The notes under the pieces are model-generated. The model worked only from the letters and a program-made list of their open reading frames with translations, did not search any database and was not told the DNA's origin. Positions 16,874 to 24,278 of a stretch of DNA of 64,000 bases are shown here, piece after piece. The position numbers were made by a program, and so were the translations under genes. The DNA is from JBQTGK01 sp052400665 (lineage in GTDB: Bacteria > Bacteroidota > Bacteroidia > Bacteroidales > Marinifilaceae): the NCBI GenBank assembly GCA_052400665.1, contig JBQTGK010000001.1, one strand, 5' to 3'. The first letter of the stretch is position 1. The number at the start of each line of letters is the position of its first letter.

Positions 16874-17836
16874 ATGTTTAAATGGAAAAAACTAGGACGA
16901 ATTTTTAATCCAACAAACGTAAAAAATGTTTATTGGATAAATGAGTTTGCGCAGGCTCCTTCTGTATTAATTTTTAAAGATTTTATTCGTATCTACTTCT
17001 CATCTCGTCCAAAACCAAACAATAAAAAGCAGTACCTAAGCTATACCGGATTTCTCGATTTAAATAAAAACAACTTATTCGATATAATTAATATTGCAAG
17101 TCACCCAATTTTACCTTTGGGACATAAAGGAAGCTTCGATGAATTTGGTATTTATCCTACATCAGTAATTCAAAATAATGATGAAATAATAGCCTATTAT
17201 GCTGGTTGGACCAGATGTGAATCGGTTCCCTTCAATGTAGCCATAGGAATGGCAAAAAGTACAAATGGAGGAAAAACATTCACAAAAATAGGCAACGGAC
17301 CCGTTTTATCTTACAGTTTAAATGAACCTTTTGTTTTAAGCGGCCCAAAAATCAGACGATTTAACAATCAATGGTATCTTTTCTATATTGCCGGATGCAA
17401 GTGGATTCCGAACAAGGGAAAACCTGAACCTGTTTATAAAATTCGGATGGCAAGATCTGCCGACGGAATTAACTGGATAAAAGAAAATCGGGATCTCATC
17501 GAAAATAAAATTGAAGAAAATGAAGCACAGGCAAGTCCTGATGTGTTTTTTTACGATAACAAATATCACATGTTCTTTTGTTATCGCAACAGCTTAAATT
17601 TCAGAGGTAAAAATGGCGGATACAGAATTGGTTATGCTTCTTCCAATGATTTACTGCACTGGACCCGGAACGACAATAAAGCTGGAATTACAATCTCCGA
17701 GCAGGGATGGGATTCGGAAATGATAGCTTACCCTCATGTATTTGAACTGGATGAAAAAATATATATGCTATACCTTGGAAACTCGGTAGGAAAATATGGA
17801 TTTGGAATAGCAGAACTGGAAGAATACTCAAAATAA
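16874..17836 (+). CDS. Five-bladed beta-propeller protein, glycoside hydrolase 43/130-like (copy 1)
   Basis: The 320-residue cytoplasmic protein has repeated blade-like segments: EFAQAPSVLIFKDFIRIYFSSR, GSFDEFGIYPTSVI, AYYAGWTR, NEPFVLSGPKI, EAQASPDVFFYDNKYHMFFCYR and GWDSEMIAYPHVFELDEKIYMLYLGN. This is the beta-propeller layout of glycoside hydrolase clans such as GH43/GH130. The DE in the second blade and the SE pair near the end are candidate catalytic acids. There is no signal peptide, so it may act on intracellular sugars or precursors. A paralogue follows at 12 bp and an acetyltransferase gene after that. Activity is unproven. Confidence 0.7.
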   Translation: MFKWKKLGRIFNPTNVKNVYWINEFAQAPSVLIFKDFIRIYFSSRPKPNNKKQYLSYTGFLDLNKNNLFDIINIASHPILPLGHKGSFDEFGIYPTSVIQNNDEIIAYYAGWTRCESVPFNVAIGMAKSTNGGKTFTKIGNGPVLSYSLNEPFVLSGPKIRRFNNQWYLFYIAGCKWIPNKGKPEPVYKIRMARSADGINWIKENRDLIENKIEENEAQASPDVFFYDNKYHMFFCYRNSLNFRGKNGGYRIGYASSNDLLHWTRNDNKAGITISEQGWDSEMIAYPHVFELDEKIYMLYLGNSVGKYGFGIAELEEYSK

Positions 17837-17848
17837 CAGGTAGAACGT

Positions 17849-18799
17849 ATGAAATGGAAAAAACTAGGAAAAATATTCGACCCCAGAGATCATAAACTAC
17901 CCAATAATTGCAAAGAGTTTGCTCAATCTCCTCAGGCTTTGGTTTTTGATAATTTTGTGCGCATCTATTTCTCATGCCGCGAAAAAGATTGGAATGGCAA
18001 ATTCATAAGTCATATTGCATTTGTCGATTTTGATAAAGATTTCAAGAATATTATTGCTGTTTCTAAGCAAAAAGTTATCGACAGAGGAAAACTTGGATGT
18101 TACGATGAACATGGTATTTTCCCTCTTAATATCTTTCGCGATAAGGATAAAATATTCGGCTACATTGGTGGCTGGACCAGAAGAGTTTCCGTTTCTGTTG
18201 ATACTTCAATTGGCATTTCGGAGAGTAAGGACAATGGATTAACATTTAAACGATTAGGAGATGGACCTGTAGTAAGTTCATCCCTACACGAGCCTTTCCT
18301 TGTTGGAGATCCCTTTGTTGCAAAATTCGACAATCTTTATTATCTCTGGTATATTTATGGTGAAAAATGGATAGATGGAGACAGCGAACATGCCGAACGA
18401 ATTTACAAAATAGCTTATGCCACTTCAAAAGACACCATAAATTGGGAAAAACAACATAAAAAGCTTATAACAGATCGCTTAAACAATAACGAATGTCAGG
18501 CCTTACCAAGTGTTATTTTTCACAAAAACAGATATCACATGATATTTTGTTATCGCCAGGCCATCGATTTTAGAAATAACCATAAAAATGCTTATCGCTT
18601 AGGATATGCTTACTCTAAAGATTTAAAAAACTGGATTAGAGATGATGAAAATTTAGGAATTGATGTATCGAAAAATGGCTGGGATTCTGAAATGATGGCC
18701 TACCCAAATATTTTTCACTGTAACAACAAAGTATACCTGCTTTATAATGGTAATAATTTTGGGCGTTTCGGTTTTGGCATCGCTGTGCTGGAAGAATAA
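17849..18799 (+). CDS. Five-bladed beta-propeller protein, glycoside hydrolase 43/130-like (copy 2)
   Basis: The 316-residue paralogue of the preceding gene shares the same blade order: MKWKKLGKIFDP at the start, EFAQSPQALVFDNFVRIYFSCR, YDEHGIFPLNIF, GYIGGWTR, HEPFLVGDPFV, NECQALPSVIFHKNRYHMIFCYR and GWDSEMMAYPNIF. It is clearly a tandem duplicate that has diverged substantially. It starts 12 bp after copy 1, so the two are cotranscribed. Both keep the acidic residues of the second blade and the final GWDSEM motif, so both may be active. There is no signal peptide. Confidence 0.7.
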   Translation: MKWKKLGKIFDPRDHKLPNNCKEFAQSPQALVFDNFVRIYFSCREKDWNGKFISHIAFVDFDKDFKNIIAVSKQKVIDRGKLGCYDEHGIFPLNIFRDKDKIFGYIGGWTRRVSVSVDTSIGISESKDNGLTFKRLGDGPVVSSSLHEPFLVGDPFVAKFDNLYYLWYIYGEKWIDGDSEHAERIYKIAYATSKDTINWEKQHKKLITDRLNNNECQALPSVIFHKNRYHMIFCYRQAIDFRNNHKNAYRLGYAYSKDLKNWIRDDENLGIDVSKNGWDSEMMAYPNIFHCNNKVYLLYNGNNFGRFGFGIAVLEE

Positions 18800-18830
18800 T
18801 TTATTTTAGTAAAAAAATATTAATTTAATC

Positions 18831-19268
18831 ATGATAGAATATAAAACAAAAACTGCCAATAGTACAGATATTTTAGCACATCTAGATACATGTAAAAATC
18901 TTTTTATACCTCCTCTTGATCAAACAGTTAATCTCGAAGAATATTCCGATAAAATTTACAAAAACTCAATTACTTTTGAAGCCTGGCACAATAAAATATT
19001 AGTTGGACTAATAGCCACTTACTTTAACGATAAACAAAAAATAAACTCATTTATCACCAATGTCAGTGTACTCAAAAAATTTAATGGCCGAGGAATAGCC
19101 GGGGAATTAATGAAGGCTTGCATGGCCTATGCTCAAAAAGAATCTTTTAAAGAAATACAACTTGAAGTGAATAAGAACGCAATAGAAGCAATTCATATTT
19201 ATGAAAAATTTGGCTTACAGAAACATTGCATAAAAAATCAGAATATCATAATGAAATACAATTTTTAA
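18831..19268 (+). CDS. GNAT-family N-acetyltransferase
   Basis: The 145-residue protein carries the acetyl-CoA binding motif in SVLKKFNGRGIAGELMKACMAYAQKESFKEIQLEVNKNAIEAIHIYEKFGL (outline, residues 78-130). The GRGIAG loop and the NxxAIxxYEKxGF segment are typical. It follows the two propeller genes by 31 bp and shares their terminator, so its acceptor may be an amino sugar or related compound. That link rests on position only. Confidence 0.85.
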   Translation: MIEYKTKTANSTDILAHLDTCKNLFIPPLDQTVNLEEYSDKIYKNSITFEAWHNKILVGLIATYFNDKQKINSFITNVSVLKKFNGRGIAGELMKACMAYAQKESFKEIQLEVNKNAIEAIHIYEKFGLQKHCIKNQNIIMKYNF

Positions 19269-19284
19269 AAATTTAGGCCTTAAA

Positions 19285-19316
19285 AAAGCCAGTACTAAAA
19301 AATTAATACTGGCTTT
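19285..19316. terminator. Bidirectional terminator between the acetyltransferase and sodB
   Basis: AAAGCCAGTA (19285-19294) pairs with TACTGGCTTT (19307-19316) around a 12-base loop. T-runs are available on both strands. Confidence 0.85.
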
Positions 19317-19331
19317 TATTCATACCGGGCT

Positions 19332-19913
19332 TTACGCCTCAAATCGTTTCTCTACAATATCCCAATTAATTACGTTCCAGAAATTCTCAATGTATTTCGG
19401 ACGAGCATTTTGGGTATCCAAATAGTAAGCATGTTCCCACACATCCATTGTTAAAATTGGCTTAAAACCATCTCTTAAAGGATTACCTGCATTTGATGTT
19501 TTCATGATAACCAATTTTCCACCTGCATCAATAGCTAACCAAGCCCATCCCGAACCAAAAAGAGTAGCTCCAGCTTTCGCAAATTCATCTTTAAAAGCTT
19601 CGAATGATCCAAAAGTTGAAAGCAAAGCTTCCTTTAATTTGCCTTTAGGTTCTCCGCCTCCATTGGGTTTTAATGCCTCAAAATAAAAGGTATGATTATA
19701 GGTTTGAGCACCATTATTAAAAATTCCACCTTCAGAATTCTTTACGATATCGTCGAGACTCGCATTTTCAAAGGCTGTTCCTTTAATAAGATTATTAAGA
19801 TTATTAATATATGCCTGATGATGTTTCCCATAGTGGAACTCCAATGTTTTCTGGCTTATATACGGTTCTAACTCATTTAATTTGTACGGTAATACTGGTA
19901 GTTTGTGTTCCAT
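19332..19913 (-). CDS. sodB: Iron-type superoxide dismutase
   Basis: The 193-residue enzyme converts superoxide to hydrogen peroxide and oxygen. The four metal ligands are His27 (LEFHYGKHH), His74 (YNHTFYF), Asp157 and His161 (DVWEHAYYL). Gln70 in GAQTYNHTF occupies the position typical of iron enzymes, although cambialistic use of manganese cannot be excluded. Length and sequence are normal. Upstream, at 20037-20099, lie the last codons and terminator of a second superoxide dismutase gene that has otherwise been lost. Confidence 0.97.
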   Translation of the reverse strand: MEHKLPVLPYKLNELEPYISQKTLEFHYGKHHQAYINNLNNLIKGTAFENASLDDIVKNSEGGIFNNGAQTYNHTFYFEALKPNGGGEPKGKLKEALLSTFGSFEAFKDEFAKAGATLFGSGWAWLAIDAGGKLVIMKTSNAGNPLRDGFKPILTMDVWEHAYYLDTQNARPKYIENFWNVINWDIVEKRFEA

Positions 19914-19982
19914 AATTTTACTTTTTTATTTAAGCTTTAATTTCACAATAAAAATTCAGAAATTCAATTAAAAAGCAAAAAA

Positions 19983-20010
19983 AAGCCGATCCTAAATTTA
20001 GAATCGGCTT
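19983..20010 (-). terminator. Orphan terminator of the superoxide dismutase relic
   Basis: AAGCCGAT pairs with ATCGGCTT, and the inner CTAA/TTAG pairs after one mismatch. On the minus strand it is followed by a T-run. It lies 27 bp beyond the stop codon of the relic and 70 bp upstream of the sodB start, so it has no intact gene to serve. Confidence 0.8.
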
Positions 20011-20036
20011 CAAAATCAAAAAAACAATAAACAAAA

Positions 20037-20099
20037 CTAATCCTGAAAGCGTTTTATCGCTTTCTCCCAATTAATCACTTCTCGAAAATGAGATGCAAT
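20037..20099 (-). pseudogene. Relic of a second superoxide dismutase, C-terminal end only
   Basis: Read on the minus strand, the last 20 codons before a TAG give a peptide containing FREVINWEKAIKRFQD. The intact neighbour ends NFWNVINWDIVEKRFEA, and the VINW-(D/E)-x-x-x-KRF spacing is identical. The frame is closed upstream by a TGA six codons before the FREVINW segment begins. The metal ligands are all gone. A terminator follows in the correct place. The simplest reading is a former tandem or acquired sod gene that has been deleted down to its 3' end. Confidence 0.6.
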
Positions 20100-20301
20100 C
20101 AAAATTTCTATTCAAATAATAATAAAGTAAGATATCTGCTAATACTAAAATTATTTGCGTTTTCAACAAAACTAATTTTTATCTGGATTAAATCCAATTA
20201 ATTTAAAGACTTTTTTGTCTTTTATTTTTAACTATAATTTTTAAGCTCGATATAACCAAGATTTTTAGCTACTTTCGTGCTCTTATAAAAGCGATTTAAA
20301 A

Positions 20302-21603
20302 GTGAATAAGAAAATTCTAAACATAGCCTTACCCAATATTATAAGCAATATTACCATTCCTTTACTGGGAATTGTTGATTTGGCATTAATGGGTCATCTG
20401 GGTAAAGTAGATTTTATTGGAGCCATTGCTCTTGGAGGAACAATTTTTAATTTTCTTTACTGGGGTTTTGCCTTTCTTAGAATGGGAACTACAGGAATAA
20501 CCGCTCAAGCCTACGGAGCAAGAAATTTAAGCGAAAGCATACTCTCTCTGTCCAGAGCTTTAGCCGTTGCACTGGCAGGAAGTACAATTATAATTCTTCT
20601 TCAGCACCCAATTGCAAGTCTAAGCTTTTACCTAATCGATAGTGAAAATTCTGTAGAAACAATTGCAAAATCATATTTTTACATTAGAATTTGGGCTGCT
20701 CCTGCAACAATTGGTTTATATGCTCTTACGGGCTGGTTTATTGGAATGCAGAACTCTAAAATTCCAATGATAATTGCCATTACAAGTAATATTTTAAATA
20801 TTTGTCTTTCGAGTTATTTTGTTTACGGATTAAATTTAGATGCCAGAGGAGTAGCCTTAGGAACTGTGATTGCTCAATATTGTAGTTTATTATTATCCTT
20901 ATTTTTTATATTTAAATATTATCGCCGCCTATTTAAATATTGGAGTGCAAAGGGCATGATGAAACTTGCCGAACTAAAAAACTTCTTTACTATTAATAAG
21001 GATATATTTATCAGAACTCTTTGCATAATATTTGTCTTTACTTTTTTCACTACCGAATCGGCTGGAGTAAACAAAGATATATTAGCCGTTAACTCATTAC
21101 TACTACAATTTCTATTTATATTTTCTTACTTTATGGATGGATTTGCCTTTGCTGCCGAAGCTTTGGTGGGTAAATTTATTGGTGCCAACAACTCTAAAAA
21201 TTTAGCTCAGGTAATACGTCTTTTATTTATTTGGGGAATAAGCATAAGTGTTTTATTTACTATTTTTTATGCTTTATTTGGAATCGATATTCTAGCAATG
21301 CTTACCAATGTCGACTCAACAATATCTATGGCAAAGAATTATTTAAAATGGATAATACTACTACCAATTATTAGTTTTGCATCCTTCCTTATGGATGGCA
21401 TTTTTATTGGAGCTACCGCCTCGGCCTACATGCGTAAAACAATGATGGCGGCAACCTTACTGGTATTTATTCCGCTTTACTATTTATTAAATGGAATACT
21501 GGAAAATCATGGCCTTTGGATTGCCATGCTGGGCTTTATGTTTGCAAGGGGTTTATTTCAGGCTATCTACTACAAAAAAGCAGTTCTTGTCCACTTTAAT
21601 TAA
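20302..21603 (+). CDS. MATE-family efflux transporter
   Basis: The 433-residue protein has about twelve membrane helices in two similar halves, the MATE pattern. The opening KKILNIALPNIISNITIPLLGIVDLALMGHLG and the mid-helix FLRMGTTGITAQAYGA are characteristic of the DinF-like branch. Such carriers export cationic compounds or metabolites in exchange for Na+ or H+. The start is GTG; no in-frame ATG gives a complete first helix. It converges with and overlaps the next gene by 8 bp. The substrate is unknown. Confidence 0.92.
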   Translation: MNKKILNIALPNIISNITIPLLGIVDLALMGHLGKVDFIGAIALGGTIFNFLYWGFAFLRMGTTGITAQAYGARNLSESILSLSRALAVALAGSTIIILLQHPIASLSFYLIDSENSVETIAKSYFYIRIWAAPATIGLYALTGWFIGMQNSKIPMIIAITSNILNICLSSYFVYGLNLDARGVALGTVIAQYCSLLLSLFFIFKYYRRLFKYWSAKGMMKLAELKNFFTINKDIFIRTLCIIFVFTFFTTESAGVNKDILAVNSLLLQFLFIFSYFMDGFAFAAEALVGKFIGANNSKNLAQVIRLLFIWGISISVLFTIFYALFGIDILAMLTNVDSTISMAKNYLKWIILLPIISFASFLMDGIFIGATASAYMRKTMMAATLLVFIPLYYLLNGILENHGLWIAMLGFMFARGLFQAIYYKKAVLVHFN

Positions 21604-22294
21604 TTTTTAACAATGGCAATTCGAGTAAAAATGCCTCTAAATTTAAAATTATAGCATCACTCATTTCGTCGGAAAATTTATTGTTATAATTTAAATTTTC
21701 TACTCTATCCAATACGTAATATAACTGTATAATTTTCACTTTTTCTTTTAGACAGACATATAGTAAATTCGCTGCCTCACGACTTATTACATCAGGATGA
21801 TTCTTTAGATAGGAATTTGAAATATCCTGTAAATTTAAAGGAATACTATTGCAGGTAATTCCGCTTACCTTTTTAATATCCTGAAACAGTTCAGAAAAAA
21901 TAAGGTCATTTTCCAATGTTTCTTCTTTAAATGGAATTTCATTCTTAGAGCGCAAGTTAAGATCAAATATCGATGTAAAATCGTTGGCGTTACCAAATCC
22001 TAAATCACCAAAATAATCGTCAATTATACAAACTAATTGATTTTTTTCCGGATGATCCTTCAATGCATAGCATCTGCCATACTGCAAAACCAAATCATAC
22101 TTATGCGAATTTAGCACTTTAGTTAATTCGTAAGTAGCCATTCCACTTCCTATGCCATATATCAAAATATCAATTGATAAATTCTCATAGCTAAACCGGG
22201 CATAATTCACTCCCAGGTTTTCTACCAAAATCAATTTTTTCATGAATTTTTTAAGGCACTCAAAATCATCTGTAGTAATCAAAATATCCATCAT
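21596..22294 (-). CDS. Futalosine hydrolase (MqnB)-like protein with altered active-site motifs
   Basis: The 232-residue protein belongs to the nucleoside phosphorylase/hydrolase fold and is most like MqnB, the enzyme that removes the base from futalosine in menaquinone synthesis. YGIGSGMATYELTKVL (residues 46-61) and DYFGDLGFGNANDFTSIFDLNL (93-114) match MqnB landmarks. The segment that normally reads like NAGIAGSF is QYGRCYAL (71-78), and the usual MEG active-site motif is SREAAN (171-176). It may therefore be inactive or have a new substrate. It is divergent from folE with a 107-bp gap and overlaps the end of the MATE gene. Confidence 0.65.
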   Translation of the reverse strand: MMDILITTDDFECLKKFMKKLILVENLGVNYARFSYENLSIDILIYGIGSGMATYELTKVLNSHKYDLVLQYGRCYALKDHPEKNQLVCIIDDYFGDLGFGNANDFTSIFDLNLRSKNEIPFKEETLENDLIFSELFQDIKKVSGITCNSIPLNLQDISNSYLKNHPDVISREAANLLYVCLKEKVKIIQLYYVLDRVENLNYNNKFSDEMSDAIILNLEAFLLELPLLKIN

Positions 22295-22401
22295 TGCAAG
22301 AACTTAGCTAAAACAAAGCATGTAAAAGTTTGTATTATCGGTAAAATTTATATTTATTTTGCATATCGAAAGATCGACTTAAATTAAAACACAAAGTACG
22401 A

Positions 22402-23028
22402 ATGGAATTTTCAATCAACGGACAAGAAAATAAAGGATTCACAAAAATAGAAAAATACGATCAGGAAACCATAGAGGAACTGATGTATCACTATAAAAAA
22501 GTATTGGAATTACTTGGTGAAGATCCGGAGCGTGAAGGTTTAATAAAAACACCTTTGCGTGTTGCAAAAGCCATGCAATTTTTAACTCAGGGCTATAATC
22601 AGAAACCTGAAGATATTTTGCGATCGGCGATGTTTAAGGAAGACTATAAACAAATGGTTATTGTAAAAGACATTGAAGTATACTCAATGTGCGAACACCA
22701 TATGTTACCATTTGTTGGAAGAGCTCACGTTGCATATATTCCAAACGGAACCATTACCGGACTTAGTAAAATTGCCCGAGTAGTTGAGGCTTTTGCTCGT
22801 CGTTTACAGGTTCAGGAACGATTAACTACACAAATTAAAGATTGCATTCAACAAACATTAAATCCTTTAGGAGTTGCTGTTGTTATCGAAGCTCAACACA
22901 TGTGTATGTCGATGCGCGGTGTGCAAAAACAAAATGCAATAACTACGACATCAGACTTTACCGGAGCTTTTGAAAAAGTAGCTACCCGTGAAGAGTTTAT
23001 TCGTTTGATTTCGGCAAAAACAATCTAA
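22402..23028 (+). CDS. folE: GTP cyclohydrolase I
   Basis: The 208-residue enzyme opens GTP to dihydroneopterin triphosphate, the first step of folate and other pterin synthesis. Zinc ligands lie in YSMCEHHMLPF and QHMCMSMRGV; the remaining landmarks EDPEREGLIKTPLRVAKAM, GLSKIARVVEAFARRLQVQERLT and the C-terminal TREEFIRLI are all present. The N-terminus is slightly longer than in E. coli. It is a single gene with no terminator recognised before the fabD promoter. Confidence 0.97.
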   Translation: MEFSINGQENKGFTKIEKYDQETIEELMYHYKKVLELLGEDPEREGLIKTPLRVAKAMQFLTQGYNQKPEDILRSAMFKEDYKQMVIVKDIEVYSMCEHHMLPFVGRAHVAYIPNGTITGLSKIARVVEAFARRLQVQERLTTQIKDCIQQTLNPLGVAVVIEAQHMCMSMRGVQKQNAITTTSDFTGAFEKVATREEFIRLISAKTI

Positions 23029-23087
23029 AAAACAAGACTTTAGAAAATAAATCAAGACCTAATTTGTTGGCATAAAGCGAGCGATAA

Positions 23088-23118
23088 TTGCACATTGCAA
23101 ACAGATTAGGTATCTTTG
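23088..23118 (+). promoter_or_regulatory. fabD promoter
   Basis: TTG at 23088-23090 is followed after 20 bp by TATCTTTG at 23111-23118, a good match to the Bacteroidota -33/-7 pattern. Transcription should begin near 23125, leaving a leader of about 165 nt before the fabD start. Confidence 0.7.
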
Positions 23119-23149
23119 CGCCCTTATAATTTAAAACTTAACCTGATGA

Positions 23150-23270
23150 TTGATCCAATTTTTCGGATCAAACATTTTAATTAAGAATGATTTGAACTCA
23201 TAATCAATTTTAGTCATTCTAAAAATGATTTGGCTGATATGAGTTGCTGAATGTATTTTTTTGCATTCAG
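23150..23270 (+). ncRNA. Structured leader of fabD with possible H-type pseudoknot
   Basis: Four sets of complementary arms are seen. TTGATCC (23150-23156) pairs with GGATCAA (23165-23171). AGAATGA (23184-23190) pairs with TCATTCT (23214-23220). AACTCATA (23195-23202) pairs with TATGAGTT (23238-23245), extended by TCA/TGA past a bulge. CTGAATG (23247-23253) pairs with CATTCAG (23264-23270). The second and third interleave, which is the arrangement of an H-type pseudoknot. The last hairpin ends 20 nt before the start codon. Function is unproven; it may be a cis-regulatory RNA for fatty acid synthesis. Confidence 0.45.
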
Positions 23271-23290
23271 AAATCTAAAAATTAAAAAAG

Positions 23291-24181
23291 ATGAAAGCAT
23301 ATGTATTTCCGGGACAAGGTGCCCAATTTGTAGGTATGGGAAAAGACCTATACGAGAATTCGGAACTTGCCAAGGAACTTTTCGAAAAAGCTAATGATAT
23401 TCTGGGTTTCCGCATTACCGATTTGATGTTTGACGGAACCGATGAAGATTTAAGACAAACAAAAGTAACCCAACCGGCAATTTTCTTACACTCGGTTATT
23501 CTTGCTAAAACTTTAGGCGATGATTTTAAACCTGAAATGGTAGCAGGTCACTCTTTAGGTGAATTTTCGGCATTAGTAGCCAACGGAGCTCTTTCTTTCG
23601 AAGATGGTCTTAAATTGGTTTCTCAGCGTGCTATGGCAATGCAAAAAGCTTGCGAACTAGAGCCATCAACAATGGCAGCTATTATTGGTTTAGACGATGA
23701 AACAGTTGAGAATGTTTGTGCTGAAATTAGCGAAGTGGTTGTTCCTGCAAACTTTAACTGCCCGGGTCAGCTGGTAATTTCAGGTAGCATGAAAGGAATC
23801 GAAATTGCTTGTGAGAAATTAAAAGAAGCTGGTGCAAAAAGAGCTTTACCTCTAAAAGTAGGTGGTGCTTTTCACTCTCCTTTAATGGAACCTGCTCGTG
23901 TTGAACTGGAAGCTGCTATTGAAAGTACAACTTTTGCGACTCCAACATGTGCTGTTTACCAAAATGTAAATGCTAAACCTGTTACCAATCCTACCGAGAT
24001 TAAAAAGAACCTTGTTGCACAATTAACTGCTCCGGTTCGCTTTACTCAAACAATGGTAAATATGATTGCTGACGGTGCTTCTTCCTTTACCGAAATTGGT
24101 CCGGGGAAAGTAATTCAGGGATTAGTAAAAAAAGTTGACCGTAAAATGGAAACTGCTGGTGTTGATTCTTTTCAAGGATAA
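23291..24181 (+). CDS. fabD: Malonyl-CoA:ACP transacylase
   Basis: The 296-residue enzyme moves malonyl groups from CoA to acyl carrier protein to feed fatty acid elongation. The nucleophile is Ser88 in AGHSLGEFSAL. FPGQGAQFVGMGKDLY at the start, QPAIFLHSV, GAFHSPLMEPA with the catalytic His, and the final EIGPGKVIQGLVKK complete the family pattern. Length is normal. It stands alone rather than in a fab cluster, and has its own promoter with a long folded leader and its own terminator, which suggests independent control. Confidence 0.97.
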   Translation: MKAYVFPGQGAQFVGMGKDLYENSELAKELFEKANDILGFRITDLMFDGTDEDLRQTKVTQPAIFLHSVILAKTLGDDFKPEMVAGHSLGEFSALVANGALSFEDGLKLVSQRAMAMQKACELEPSTMAAIIGLDDETVENVCAEISEVVVPANFNCPGQLVISGSMKGIEIACEKLKEAGAKRALPLKVGGAFHSPLMEPARVELEAAIESTTFATPTCAVYQNVNAKPVTNPTEIKKNLVAQLTAPVRFTQTMVNMIADGASSFTEIGPGKVIQGLVKKVDRKMETAGVDSFQG

Positions 24182-24202
24182 TACCTCAAAATAAATACGA
24201 AA

Positions 24203-24230
24203 GCTCGTCTTTACAGGCGAGCTTTTCTTT
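24203..24230 (+). terminator. fabD terminator
   Basis: GCTCGTC (24203-24209) pairs with GGCGAGC (24216-24222), one G-T pair included, followed by TTTTCTTTT. Confidence 0.8.
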
Positions 24231-24251
24231 TGTAATCAATTTTAAGAATAA

Positions 24252-24274
24252 AAAGGAGGCCTCTAGCCTCCTTT
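24252..24274 (-). terminator. Terminator of the receiver/ATP-grasp gene
   Basis: AAAGGAGGC and GCCTCCTTT form a 9-bp stem around a 5-base loop. It lies just after the minus-strand stop at 24279. Confidence 0.8.
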
Positions 24275-24278
24275 CTTA

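Larger units (their letters stand above)
19914..20301. other. Divergent intergenic region holding a superoxide dismutase relic
   Basis: Between sodB and the MATE gene lie a terminator hairpin at 19983-20010, a relic of a superoxide dismutase C-terminus at 20037-20099, and about 200 bp of AT-rich sequence that should hold the promoters of both flanking genes. No clear promoter box was found for either. Confidence 0.55.
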
